A DNA stretch of 64,000 bases from UBA11740 sp049273695 (GTDB lineage Bacteria; Acidobacteriota; Blastocatellia; Pyrinomonadales; Pyrinomonadaceae), in NCBI GenBank assembly GCA_049273695.1, contig JBASRE010000036.1, forward strand, positions 225,164 through 289,163, given 5' to 3'. Position numbers and translations under genes: made by a program. Positions 9,315-17,802 of this stretch are shown one piece after another (within the stretch, counting starts at the first letter, position 1; each line of letters starts with the position of its first letter). The notes beneath the pieces were generated by a model. That model was not told the origin of the DNA. It was given only the letters and a program-made list of their open reading frames with translations, and made no database searches.

Positions 9315-9500
9315 TTCACCCCGTTAGGGGTGGAATGTTTATAGCCGAGCGATCCGACCAGCCACCAGCGCCGTTCGGACGGGCGGCGTGACGATGATGA
9401 AAACCCTCAAGTTGACGCCCGCGCCGTCCGAACGGCGTTTGATTCTGATTGTTTCTCAAGGTTCTATAAACATCACCCTCCTAACGGAGTGAAGAAATCG
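9315..9500. repeat. Inverted-repeat element, family B, copy 2
   Basis: The outer arms are CACCCCGTTAGGGGTG followed by ATGTTTATAG (about 9318-9345), and CTATAAACATCACCC followed by TCCTAACGGAGTG (about 9462-9492). An inner pair, CGCCGTTCGGACGG and CCGTCCGAACGGCG, is nested inside (about 9369-9383 and 9424-9438). The layout matches copy 1 at 4352-4503, with the same TTTATAG border but different tips. It accounts for most of the 275-bp gap between the YkvI-like and tricorn-like genes. Confidence 0.75.
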
Positions 9501-9536
9501 CTTGTCAGCCATCGTCTCAACTCCCGCCTGCCGGCA

Positions 9537-10637
9537 TCAGTCGGTTGCAAGCACTTCGGACGGACGGACAATTCTCCAAACGCCCACTGTCAACACCGGC
9601 AAAATTAACAGCACGATAAAGGCATAGGTGAGCAAGCCGTATCCCTGTGCGATCAAGCTCACCAAACCAACCGCGGCGGCGGCGTACACGGAGACGACCA
9701 TGATGCCGCCCGAAAGCGCGGGTCGCAGAATTCGGGGCATGGGCTTTTGTCGTTCCTCGAAAGCTCTGGCTACGCGTTCGTTAATCGCGTGCAGCATCGC
9801 CACGCCAGTGTCGACCAGAGTCATTAGCACCGCGATCTGAAAAGCCCACGCGAACCACGGCGCTCCGAGCTTGTTCAGCAGAAAAGCTGAGGGCAATGCG
9901 ACAGCGCCGATCTCGTGGTAGTAACCCATCATGGCGATGTAGAAAACGAAGCCCGGCAACATACCGAGCGGGCCCGCTAACAACCCGGCGGCCAGGGCTT
10001 CGCGACGGCGCGTCAGGTGACGGATGCAAAAAAGCACCGCGGGAATGCAGGCGACGTTGTAACCGGCGTAAGTAAGACCGGCCTTGAACCAATTGCCGCT
10101 CACCGGCACCGACGAAAAGTTCGCGGCGATGCGATCGCCGAATGCGACAACGCTCCAGATTACAAAGACGATGTAAACGAGATAGAGATAGCCCACCGAC
10201 ATCGCCAGAAACTTTTCGATGGTCGCGTTGCTGTAGAAAAGGAGAAAGGCCGTGGCGGCAATCATGCCCAACGAGCCAACCAGTTTCGGCAAGCCGAACA
10301 ATTCGTTCGTGATCTCACCGGCTGCCGCTCCCATCACAGCCAATATGATGATCAGCAAAAGGAAGTAGGCAATCTCGAACAGAAACCAACCGGGGCCGAG
10401 CAGTTGTTTGAAGAACGAACGGTAGTCGTAAGCTTGCGCGCGTCGCGCCAACTCGAAACTGACCATCAGCACGACACTCCACAACAGCATGCTGACGGCC
10501 ATGCCCAACAAACCACCCCACGCGCCGGCCGGCAGAAAAAACTCGACCAGCTCGCGCCCGGTAGCATAGCCTCCGCCAATCACTGCCGCTTCGAAGACAA
10601 AACCCGGCAGCAGATAGCGCTTGAAGAAATCGTTCAT
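9537..10637 (-). CDS. YkvI-like inner-membrane transporter (LeuT-fold/APC type)
   Basis: A 366-residue integral membrane protein with about ten hydrophobic helices. The N-terminus GFVFEAAVIGGGYATGRELVEFF, with its unwound Gly-Gly-Gly stretch in helix 1, is characteristic of YkvI and related LeuT-superfamily proteins. The long cytoplasmic RHLTRRREAL loop and the C-terminal pair of helices also fit. The substrate of YkvI proteins is not established to my knowledge. Its position as the last gene after receptor, hydrolase and racemase makes it a candidate importer for an amino acid, D-amino acid or small peptide; that is inference. A family C repeat separates it from the racemase gene. Confidence 0.75.
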   Translation of the reverse strand: MNDFFKRYLLPGFVFEAAVIGGGYATGRELVEFFLPAGAWGGLLGMAVSMLLWSVVLMVSFELARRAQAYDYRSFFKQLLGPGWFLFEIAYFLLLIIILAVMGAAAGEITNELFGLPKLVGSLGMIAATAFLLFYSNATIEKFLAMSVGYLYLVYIVFVIWSVVAFGDRIAANFSSVPVSGNWFKAGLTYAGYNVACIPAVLFCIRHLTRRREALAAGLLAGPLGMLPGFVFYIAMMGYYHEIGAVALPSAFLLNKLGAPWFAWAFQIAVLMTLVDTGVAMLHAINERVARAFEERQKPMPRILRPALSGGIMVVSVYAAAAVGLVSLIAQGYGLLTYAFIVLLILPVLTVGVWRIVRPSEVLATD

Positions 10638-10646
10638 ATCTTCTCG

Positions 10647-10800
10647 TTCACACCCTGCTTTAGCTGGGTGGTGGGCCAGACCAACAACCGGCGCGAACCG
10701 TTTTAACGGTTTTCGATTTCCGCTGAACGAACCGTTAAAACGGTTAATGAGAGAACACTGACTCGACTATCACCAAAGCTAAAGCTTGGTGTGAATGAGA
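10647..10800. repeat. Inverted-repeat element, family C, copy 2
   Basis: The ends carry TTCACACC.TGCTTTAGCTGGG (about 10647-10670) and AAAGCTAAAGCTTGGTGTGAATGAGA (about 10775-10800). The middle holds two palindromes with the core AACCGTT-TTAA-AACGGTT (near 10695-10715 and 10727-10746). It has the same plan as the copy at 5765-5908, but the central palindrome is doubled. Confidence 0.72.
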
Positions 10801-10836
10801 GCGTTACCGACCCGCTTACAATCACGACGATCACCG

Positions 10837-11967
10837 CTAGGCAAGATCAATCATCTCTCGCCGCACTGTAAGGGCCTCGATGCGATCTTCATTGACGTCA
10901 AAGCCGATTCCCGGACCGCTCGGTGCTTTGATCGTGCCTTGCCGAGAGACTTCGACCGGCGGCTCGATGATGTCCTCTTCCCAGTAACGCTTCGAAGCCG
11001 AGACATCCCCAGGCAGAGTGAAGCCGGACTGGGTTGACATCGCGATGTTATGCGCGCGGCCGATGCCGGATTCGAGCATTCCGCCGCACCAAACAGGAAC
11101 CGCGCGCTCGGCCGCGTAAGCTTGAATCTGCCGCGCTTCGGTGTGTCCACCGACGCGCCCCAGTTTGATGTTGACGATTCGGCACGAGCCCAATTCCAGA
11201 GCGTGGCGGACGTCGTCAAGAGCAACGATTGACTCGTCAAGACAGATGGAAGTCTTGATTTGGCTTTGCAGTTTCGCGTGGTCAACCAGATCGCCGGCGG
11301 TCAGCGGCTGTTCGATCATGAGCAGCCGATAATTATCGAGCTGCTTAACTACACTCAAGTGCCCATTCAGCGAGTAGGCGGAATTAGCATCAACCGAGAG
11401 CGTGATATTCGGAAACTGTGACCGAATAGCTTCGACCAACTGAATATCCTTACCCGGTTTGATCTTGATCTTGATCCGCTGATAACCGGCGTCCAGTTCG
11501 ACGGCAACTTTATCCAACAACTCTTCAGTTGTTTCCTGCAATCCGATTGAGACGCCACAGTTGATTTCATCGCGCGTGCCGCCGAGGTATTGCCACAAAG
11601 GACGGCCGGCCAGTTTCGCTTCCAGGTCCCACACTGCTGTCTCGACACCGCCCTTGGCCATCCGATGGCCGCGAATCTGCGCCAGCGCTCCGTTGACTTC
11701 GCCGGCGTTTTTCACCCGCGCCGGTGTCAACAGCGAAGCGATGTGCTTGGTGGTAATCAACCACGCTGTATCGATCGTTTCGTAATTGAAGAAAGGCTTT
11801 TCGGCGGCGACGCACTCGCCATAACCGGACGCGCCGTTCTTGTCGAACGCTCTCACGATCATGATGCGACGGCGCGTAGTGCGGCCGAAGCTGGTCTCGA
11901 ACGGAGCTACCAGCGGCAGCTCAATCTCGCGGAGCTCTAACCTTTCCAAATGCAACTCGGTCGTCAT
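10837..11967 (-). CDS. N-acylamino-acid racemase / o-succinylbenzoate synthase-type enolase
   Basis: An enolase-superfamily enzyme of 376 residues, close to the NSAR/OSBS (MenC type 2) branch. The catalytic set is visible: KIKIKPG (Lys166/Lys168), SVDANSAY (Asp193), IEQP (Glu219), LDES (Asp244) and NIKLGRVGG (Lys268), plus the NSAR/OSBS word GGMLESGIGR near 296-304. Enzymes of this group can racemise N-acyl, especially N-succinyl, amino acids or make o-succinylbenzoate for menaquinone. No other menaquinone gene is nearby, whereas a matching GNAT and M20 hydrolase lie across the divergent promoter, so racemisation is the favoured role. The start ATG overlaps the stop of the upstream hydrolase by ATGA, showing translational coupling. 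Confidence 0.85.
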   Translation of the reverse strand: MTTELHLERLELREIELPLVAPFETSFGRTTRRRIMIVRAFDKNGASGYGECVAAEKPFFNYETIDTAWLITTKHIASLLTPARVKNAGEVNGALAQIRGHRMAKGGVETAVWDLEAKLAGRPLWQYLGGTRDEINCGVSIGLQETTEELLDKVAVELDAGYQRIKIKIKPGKDIQLVEAIRSQFPNITLSVDANSAYSLNGHLSVVKQLDNYRLLMIEQPLTAGDLVDHAKLQSQIKTSICLDESIVALDDVRHALELGSCRIVNIKLGRVGGHTEARQIQAYAAERAVPVWCGGMLESGIGRAHNIAMSTQSGFTLPGDVSASKRYWEEDIIEPPVEVSRQGTIKAPSGPGIGFDVNEDRIEALTVRREMIDLA

Positions 11968-13664
11968 TTGATTCTCTTGGCCTGGATTTGCTGGCCTCCC
12001 TGATAAAGCGTCAGGCCGCTGGCCTTGCCAGACGCGTCGGTCACAAACTCGATTTGAATCGGGGCCTCTTTCACAAAGAACTTCGTGGTTGATTCAGGAT
12101 GCAGTTCGATTCTTGGTTGACCAATTACCTGGGCAAAAAGTTTATTGCCTTCTTTGGTGATCGTAATCATCAGGTTTGGCCCGACTTGATACTCTCCTAC
12201 GTAACTGTCCAGGACCGCCGCATCGACGGTAACAGCCTGTTTCTCAGCCGGCAGCGGCTTGTCGATTTTGGCGGCCTCCTGAATGGGACCCGAGCCGCTC
12301 GCCGTAAACCCAGTGACCGCGCCAGCGGCGTTCCTCGCGAACGTCAGACGGTTGCGAGATTCCTTCACAAAGAACGCGGTTTCTGACGACGGGGTGATTT
12401 CAGTCTTTCCTCCACCTGGAAGCGTTATGAAAAGTTTGTCGCCTTCACGCCGGATGGACGCTTCCGCTTTGTCGGTGAACTGATAAACGCCGACATACTT
12501 ATCAAGAGCTTCCGGCGTCAGTGTGATCTCGGTCGGATCGCGGAATGGTTTTCCGGACGCCAATGCCGCGATTCTGAAAGTGATGCGACCAGGACCCGGT
12601 CCACCAGTGTCTTTGTTGGTCAGCACCGCGACATAGACGCGATCATCAGGCATGCGCACGGCATGTGTAGAAAAGCCGTTGATGCCGCCGCCATGCTCGA
12701 TCGTTGGGTGGCCTTCGTAAGAATTGAGCGACCAGCCAAAGCCGTAGCCGGTTAACCTGCCGCTATTCAGTTTGGCTGAGGTCCAGGCGCGCTTGAGGGT
12801 TTCCTGTTTGACCAGCTTATCGGTGTAGAGCGCCGCGTCCCACAACGCGAGGTCATCGACCGATGAAGCCAGCGAGCCGGCTGCGTGTGGTTGCGTCATG
12901 CTCAAGTAGGCAGCATTGAGCCATTCGTCCTTCGGTTTCGAGTAGCCGTTCACGCGGCGCGGAAACACCCGCGCCGTGTTGTCATAAAACGAATGCGTCA
13001 TGCCGAGTGGCGCAAAGATGTTCTTTTCGACAAAGTCCGCATAGCTTTGCCCCGAAGCCTTCTCGATAATCGCGCCCAGCAGGACGTAAGCCGAGTTGTT
13101 GTAGGCATAGCGCTCACCCGGCGCAAAATCCATCGGCTTGTCTTTGAAGAGAGCGATCAACTCGTTCAGCGGCATGTCTTTTCGCCACATCGCCAGCCAC
13201 TCCGGCAACGACGTATAGGGCTTGACTCCGGACGTGTGGGTAAGCAAATGGGTGATGGTTATCTTCTGGCCTTTGGTCGGATAGTCAGGCAGAAATTTCG
13301 TGAGATCGTCATCGAGTGACAGCTTTCCCTGCTCAACCAGCATCAGGATCGCCACCGCGGTAAATTGCTTCGTGATTGAACCAAGGCGGAAAACCATGTC
13401 CGGCTGAACCGGCACGCCGAGTTCCAGATTCGCCATTCCATAGCCTTTGCGAAAAACTACTTTGCCGTCTTTGACGACAATCACCGCCGCGCCTGGTTCA
13501 TTCGGCTTGTACGCTTGCGTGAGAATTTCATCGATGCTCTGGCCGAGGTTTGCGTTTGGCGACGTCGCCGGTTGGGCCGCGGTAAACGAATGCGGAACTG
13601 TCAGCAGGACCAATGCAAAGACTAAGATCCCAAATCTTTTTGAATATCGATTTAGATGATGCAA
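11964..13664 (-). CDS. Secreted beta-lactamase-family serine hydrolase with two C-terminal beta repeats
   Basis: A 566-residue serine hydrolase with a signal peptide (residues 1-30). The catalytic motifs are SITK (Ser96, Lys99), YNN (188-190) and HGGG (His324), and LLTHTSG is present. After about residue 370 come two DUF3471-like units of about 95 residues. They share Y.G.Y, IT.EG.KLF, the block ending FFVKE and a final GL.L.QGG, and probably form lipocalin-like strands. The fold acts on D-Ala-containing peptides, esters or amides. Its stop codon overlaps the racemase start by 4 bp, so the two are made together, directly after the TonB receptor gene. Confidence 0.9.
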   Translation of the reverse strand: MHHLNRYSKRFGILVFALVLLTVPHSFTAAQPATSPNANLGQSIDEILTQAYKPNEPGAAVIVVKDGKVVFRKGYGMANLELGVPVQPDMVFRLGSITKQFTAVAILMLVEQGKLSLDDDLTKFLPDYPTKGQKITITHLLTHTSGVKPYTSLPEWLAMWRKDMPLNELIALFKDKPMDFAPGERYAYNNSAYVLLGAIIEKASGQSYADFVEKNIFAPLGMTHSFYDNTARVFPRRVNGYSKPKDEWLNAAYLSMTQPHAAGSLASSVDDLALWDAALYTDKLVKQETLKRAWTSAKLNSGRLTGYGFGWSLNSYEGHPTIEHGGGINGFSTHAVRMPDDRVYVAVLTNKDTGGPGPGRITFRIAALASGKPFRDPTEITLTPEALDKYVGVYQFTDKAEASIRREGDKLFITLPGGGKTEITPSSETAFFVKESRNRLTFARNAAGAVTGFTASGSGPIQEAAKIDKPLPAEKQAVTVDAAVLDSYVGEYQVGPNLMITITKEGNKLFAQVIGQPRIELHPESTTKFFVKEAPIQIEFVTDASGKASGLTLYQGGQQIQAKRIK

Positions 13665-13800
13665 TCGTTTAACTCCTTTAATTCAGTTACTTGTTCTCAC
13701 GGTTTCTGGGCGCAAAGCCCGCGGCAACTCCCGACCGCTGCTTCAACAATTCACGACGATCATCCCTGACATCTTCTGAGGGGACGGCCACTAATACAGC

Positions 13801-13825
13801 GCGGCGGTTCTATTGAAACCGCCGC
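13801..13825. promoter_or_regulatory. GC-rich hairpin between receptor and hydrolase genes
   Basis: A perfect 9-bp stem, GCGGCGGTT/AACCGCCGC, with a 7-base loop lies in the 212-bp gap between the TonB receptor stop and the hydrolase start. No T-run follows on the minus strand, so it is not a normal intrinsic terminator. It may stabilise or process the mRNA and so uncouple receptor levels from enzyme levels. Confidence 0.4.
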
Positions 13826-13876
13826 ACGTTCACCAACAGGGTGTCGACTAAGAAAATGGACACAAATTGTTCATCA

Positions 13877-16800
13877 TCAGAAGTTCAACTTCAGCCCAAA
13901 CTGAATGATCCGCGGGTTCACAGAGGTACTTGAGATCACCCCAAATGTCGCCGCGGAAACACTGGTGCTTGGGTTGCCGAACTGCGGATGGTTGAAAGCG
14001 TTGAAGAGCTCGGTGCGAAACTCGACATTAGCGGCCTCATTGATAAAACGAAGCGGTGTCCGCTTGATGATCGCGACGTCGGAATTATTCTGACCGGGGC
14101 CGATTACGATACCCACGCCGCTGTTACCGAAATTCCTGCCGCCGCCCGGTTCGATTAGCGGCCATACAGCCGCGCCGCCGACCGCAAGCAGTCCGTTAAT
14201 ACACACTCTGTTGAAGTAACCCGAGCCACCGCTGGCTCCGCCCAACCTGCTGATCGTGAAACCGGACGTAACCAGGTTCGCATGCGTGCAACCCGCGGCT
14301 AACGGCGCGCGGTCACTCGTGATGCCAAAGGCGTTTTGTGCGTTGGTGCCGGTTAGGCTAAGCGGGACACCCGATTGGATCGTGGTCACACCCGCGAGTG
14401 ACCACCCGCCCAACAAGTTGTTCACGACAGAGTTGAATTGTCTCGGACTGGGAAAATCATAAACGTAACTCAAAACGAATCGGTGCTCGCGATTGAAGTC
14501 AGCCCGGCCGTAAGTGGCGCTTCGGTCATTCTGGTTTCCGGCGATTCCGCCAGTACCCGCAGCCGTAGTGTTTGCGGCCGCGTCGCTGTAAGCATGAGCG
14601 AACGTGTAGGCGGCGAGAAACTGCAAACCACCGCTGAACCGCTTCGTGAGACTAAGTTGCAGACTGTTGTACCGAGAGATGGCGCCCGAATCGATAGCGT
14701 TCAATCCTGTGGCCGTAAAACCCTGGATGGGCACGCGCAACGGAATACTGGCCACGGTGTTAGTCGTCACCCCACGAATCGGATTGGCAGGGCTGGCCAG
14801 TTGGGCCTGGTTGAGTGAATGAGAAAAGACCAGGTTATCGCCGCGTGTTCCTACGTAGCCTGCTTCCAACAGGTAGTTGTGTCCAAGATCTACCTGAATG
14901 TTGAAGTTATACTGCTGCGTTCTGGGTGGCCGATAATCCGGAACAACCAGTGACGTTGTTAACGCGGTCGTCGGTGAATAAGGTAAGAATCCAGGCAGCA
15001 CGGGCTGCGGCTGAAATGGATTCGCAATCGTGGCGGCAGCGTTGGGGGCGCCTTGAAGCTGACGCAGCGCTGCGAAGGGCCGCGCGGTAGCCAACTGAAG
15101 AAAGGCCTGTCCCGTCGCGCGGGTGTGGTAAATCCCGTAGCCTCCGCGCATAACCATCCGCTCGGTGAATGGCAGAAAGGAATTCGGCAACCGCCAGGCG
15201 AAGCCGATTCGGGGATCGAAGTTATTCTGTCCTTCTCCGCGAACGCCGAACTCATTGTCCAACTGCGTCACGCCCGCCGGAATAGTGCCCGGAAAGTTAT
15301 TGGAGACGGTAAAGCCTGCGAGGCTCCCCCCAGCCGGCGGATTGGGATTGGCCAGGCTGATATCGAACCCTGAGTTTCGGCCGCCGCTGTCACCAAGATG
15401 CCCAAGTCGCTCATAACGCAAGCCAACGTTCAAGGTAAATGAAGGAGTCAACTTGATATCGTCCTGGATGTAGAGATTCCCATCGTCGACTTTCCACGAG
15501 CGGTCGAGATCGCCGGGTAAGTCGATCGAAGCAAAGATATTGCTGAACGGTGTGCCATTGCCGGTGCCGGGAAAGGCACCGCCTGGTAGACCCAGCAAAA
15601 TGTCAGTCCAACTCAGCGAAATGATTCCGCCGAAGAAAGTGAAGTCGGCCAGGTCGAGATAGCTGCGAGTGTAGCCGCCACCAAAACGGAACGTGTGACG
15701 TCCCTTAATCCAAGTCACCGAATCCTGGAAGTTGTAGTGGTCTTGATTCACCCGCACGCTCTGCCCATTACCACCAGTAGCCATCGTACCGGCGCCAATC
15801 ACCGGAAACTGATTGGCGTCCCCCTGTGCATTCACTCCGATGTCCGCAAACGTGAATAGTTCCTGTTGAAGGTTACCGACCTCTGTGCGGTGGAACCCGA
15901 AATCAAACTGGTTTATTAGAGTTGGCCTTATTGTGTAGATGTGCGCCAGCGAAAGGTTCCTGAACTTGTTGGGGATAAATACCGGGAATCCGGGGACGGT
16001 GGGAGCACCTGTTTGGCTGGGCGGAAACGGGTTCACCAGGTCACTGTCAGCCGCGAAGAAGCGGCCATAGATTCTGCTGTTGTTAGTGTGCAGCAAGTCC
16101 AGGTTTACCATGAACTGGTCTTCGTCAAAGGTGCCAGGTTCGCTGAACGCCGAAAATCCGCGCACGTCAAACGGCAACGCCGGATTAACTGTTTGCGGCG
16201 TGGGAATGATGAATCCCCCGTTCGGGTGTCTCAGGTTCAACAAAGCGATGGCCTGCGGGCTGATGTTTGAGCCGTCAGCGAGAATGGCCGGCCCAACGCC
16301 GCCAAGTTGGTTCTGGACGTTGCCTCTTTGCCCTGCAAACAAAGCTCCCAATGCGGCGCGCGAGCGATCGTTGGTGAAAGCCGGCGACGAGATGTTTGCG
16401 GTTGAGCCGCCGCCTACTCCGTTAATCTGCCGAGTCCCCTGATAAGAAAAGAAGAAGAGTAATTTGTCTTTCTTAATCGGACCGCCGACCGTGCCACCAA
16501 ACAAGTTCTGTCTCAAGATGCCGCGCGGTTGCCCGGCACGATTACGGAAAAAGTCGTTCGCGTTGAGTACATCGTTGCGGAAAAACTCGAATGCCGAACC
16601 ATGGAACGCATTCCCGCCGCTCTTGGTCACGACGTTTACGTTCGACCCGGCGTTGCGCCCGAAAGAGGCATCGTACAGACCGGTCTGCACTTTGAATTCC
16701 TGAATTGCATCGGGGCTGGGAATGGCGATGCCGCCACTAAAGCCGCCGCTTGCCTGAAGGTCGTTAATCTGCACGCCATTCATCTGGAAGTTATTGTCTC

Positions 16801-17380
16801 CACCAAACGCGCCGTTTGAGCGGAACGCTCCCCCGGACTGCCCGCCCGTCCCGCGTCCCAGAGCAGTGGCATTCGTGACGTCGGCGGCAATCCCCGGCGA
16901 CAGCGTCACGATCTGAGTGTAGTTGCGAGTAACCAAGGGAAGATTCTTTACCGTGACCTCATCTGTGACTCGTCCCAGCGCGGGAGACTCCGATTGCAGT
17001 AATTCGGTCTCAGTGGTCACGCTGACCGTCTGAGTCATTTCGCCTACTTCAAGCTGGATGTCGAGCCGGCTGGTCTCCGTGACGTTGACACGAAGTCCCG
17101 CCTTGACCGCCCTCTTAAAGCCTGACTTGAAAAACTCAATACGGTAGGCGCCCGGCAGCAGCTGCGAAAAGGCGTAATCGCCGTTGTCCTGGCTCACAGC
17201 ATTACGTTTCTCGCCGGTCGCTTCGTTGGCGATCGTCACTTCCACACCGGATACGCTCGCGCCCTGTGGATCGGTTACCGTTCCGGTAATTGCTCCAGTG
17301 CCGGCTGTTTGTCCGAATGCAGGCACGCCGAAAAATAGACATGCGAGGCCAACACCAACGATGAGTCGCGTAGTTCTCAT
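13877..17380 (-). CDS. Oar-like TonB-dependent receptor with carboxypeptidase-regulatory domain
   Basis: A 1167-residue outer-membrane receptor. It has a signal peptide (residues 1-23, ...VPAFGQ), then a carboxypeptidase-regulatory-like beta sandwich (about 28-110, ITGTVTDPQGASVSGV...), a plug with NLPLVTRNY and QMNGVQINDLQ (about 118-235), and a long barrel containing GGN.FHGS.FEFFRND. It ends in LKLNF, the terminal Phe expected for BAM assembly. A strong SD (GGAGGTAAG) precedes the ATG. Acidobacteria carry many such receptors next to the enzymes for their ligand; here the following genes are a D-Ala-type hydrolase and a racemase, so the ligand may be a peptide or murein fragment. The 5' leader from the predicted start site is about 170 bases. 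Confidence 0.93.
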   Translation of the reverse strand: MRTTRLIVGVGLACLFFGVPAFGQTAGTGAITGTVTDPQGASVSGVEVTIANEATGEKRNAVSQDNGDYAFSQLLPGAYRIEFFKSGFKRAVKAGLRVNVTETSRLDIQLEVGEMTQTVSVTTETELLQSESPALGRVTDEVTVKNLPLVTRNYTQIVTLSPGIAADVTNATALGRGTGGQSGGAFRSNGAFGGDNNFQMNGVQINDLQASGGFSGGIAIPSPDAIQEFKVQTGLYDASFGRNAGSNVNVVTKSGGNAFHGSAFEFFRNDVLNANDFFRNRAGQPRGILRQNLFGGTVGGPIKKDKLLFFFSYQGTRQINGVGGGSTANISSPAFTNDRSRAALGALFAGQRGNVQNQLGGVGPAILADGSNISPQAIALLNLRHPNGGFIIPTPQTVNPALPFDVRGFSAFSEPGTFDEDQFMVNLDLLHTNNSRIYGRFFAADSDLVNPFPPSQTGAPTVPGFPVFIPNKFRNLSLAHIYTIRPTLINQFDFGFHRTEVGNLQQELFTFADIGVNAQGDANQFPVIGAGTMATGGNGQSVRVNQDHYNFQDSVTWIKGRHTFRFGGGYTRSYLDLADFTFFGGIISLSWTDILLGLPGGAFPGTGNGTPFSNIFASIDLPGDLDRSWKVDDGNLYIQDDIKLTPSFTLNVGLRYERLGHLGDSGGRNSGFDISLANPNPPAGGSLAGFTVSNNFPGTIPAGVTQLDNEFGVRGEGQNNFDPRIGFAWRLPNSFLPFTERMVMRGGYGIYHTRATGQAFLQLATARPFAALRQLQGAPNAAATIANPFQPQPVLPGFLPYSPTTALTTSLVVPDYRPPRTQQYNFNIQVDLGHNYLLEAGYVGTRGDNLVFSHSLNQAQLASPANPIRGVTTNTVASIPLRVPIQGFTATGLNAIDSGAISRYNSLQLSLTKRFSGGLQFLAAYTFAHAYSDAAANTTAAGTGGIAGNQNDRSATYGRADFNREHRFVLSYVYDFPSPRQFNSVVNNLLGGWSLAGVTTIQSGVPLSLTGTNAQNAFGITSDRAPLAAGCTHANLVTSGFTISRLGGASGGSGYFNRVCINGLLAVGGAAVWPLIEPGGGRNFGNSGVGIVIGPGQNNSDVAIIKRTPLRFINEAANVEFRTELFNAFNHPQFGNPSTSVSAATFGVISSTSVNPRIIQFGLKLNF

Positions 17381-17560
17381 GGCTTTGTCTTACCTCCAAA
17401 TAAGTGTAGTCACGCTAGTTCCCAAGGTCAGGTTTCTGTTGAGCGTGAGCGTGCTTCCGTCCTCGACCACGAGCAGCGGCACCGTAATTACCCGGAATCG
17501 TCGTACAGGGGCCATCGTGATTCTCGTTTTTAAGGAAGACTTCTTGAAACTTCGCGAAGG

Positions 17561-17589
17561 GGTATAACGCAAGTGCTGCAGAAAGTCAA
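17561..17589 (-). promoter_or_regulatory. Predicted sigma70-type promoter of the receptor operon
   Basis: On the minus strand, TTGACT (17584-17589) and TATACC (17561-17566) are separated by exactly 17 bp, giving a start site near 17554. This would transcribe the receptor, hydrolase, racemase and YkvI-like genes. A TGCTGCA repeat sits in the spacer. Confidence 0.6.
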
Positions 17590-17608
17590 TAATGCTGCAC
17601 ATGCTGCA
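17574..17608. promoter_or_regulatory. Three TGCTGCA repeats, candidate RpiR-family operator
   Basis: TGCTGCA occurs at 17574-17580, 17593-17599 and 17602-17608. One copy lies between the -35 and -10 boxes of the minus-strand promoter. The other two lie between the two divergent -35 boxes. The regulator gene begins about 200 bp away. The position is right for one regulator controlling both operons; the repeat number and spacing (19 and 9 bp) are seen, the binding is inferred. Confidence 0.45.
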
Positions 17609-17615
17609 ACGGGTC

Positions 17616-17644
17616 TTGTGCGTTGAGCCGAGTTCTGCTATCTT
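17616..17644 (+). promoter_or_regulatory. Predicted promoter of the RpiR-GNAT-M20 operon
   Basis: TTGTGC (17616-17621) and TATCTT (17639-17644) are spaced by 17 bp on the plus strand. The -35 boxes of this and of the minus-strand promoter are only about 26 bp apart, with two TGCTGCA repeats in between. Another TATAAA at 17708-17713 lacks a good -35 partner. Confidence 0.45.
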
Positions 17645-17802
17645 GCGCCCCGATAAATGGCCAGACCGCGTCAACCACGGTCTGTCGAAAACGAAACTTG
17701 TTACCCGTATAAATTTGAAGACTTCCGTCAATCATCCCGGCGTTGCGTGAAACACTCGGTCGCAAAGAGACCCCTGATTTCTCAGAACCAGGAAATCAAA
17801 AG

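Noticed and set aside
10837..11967. Menaquinone MenC as the main function of the racemase gene
   Set aside because: No other men gene is present, while the GNAT and M20 partners of the N-succinyl route are adjacent; OSBS activity stays possible.
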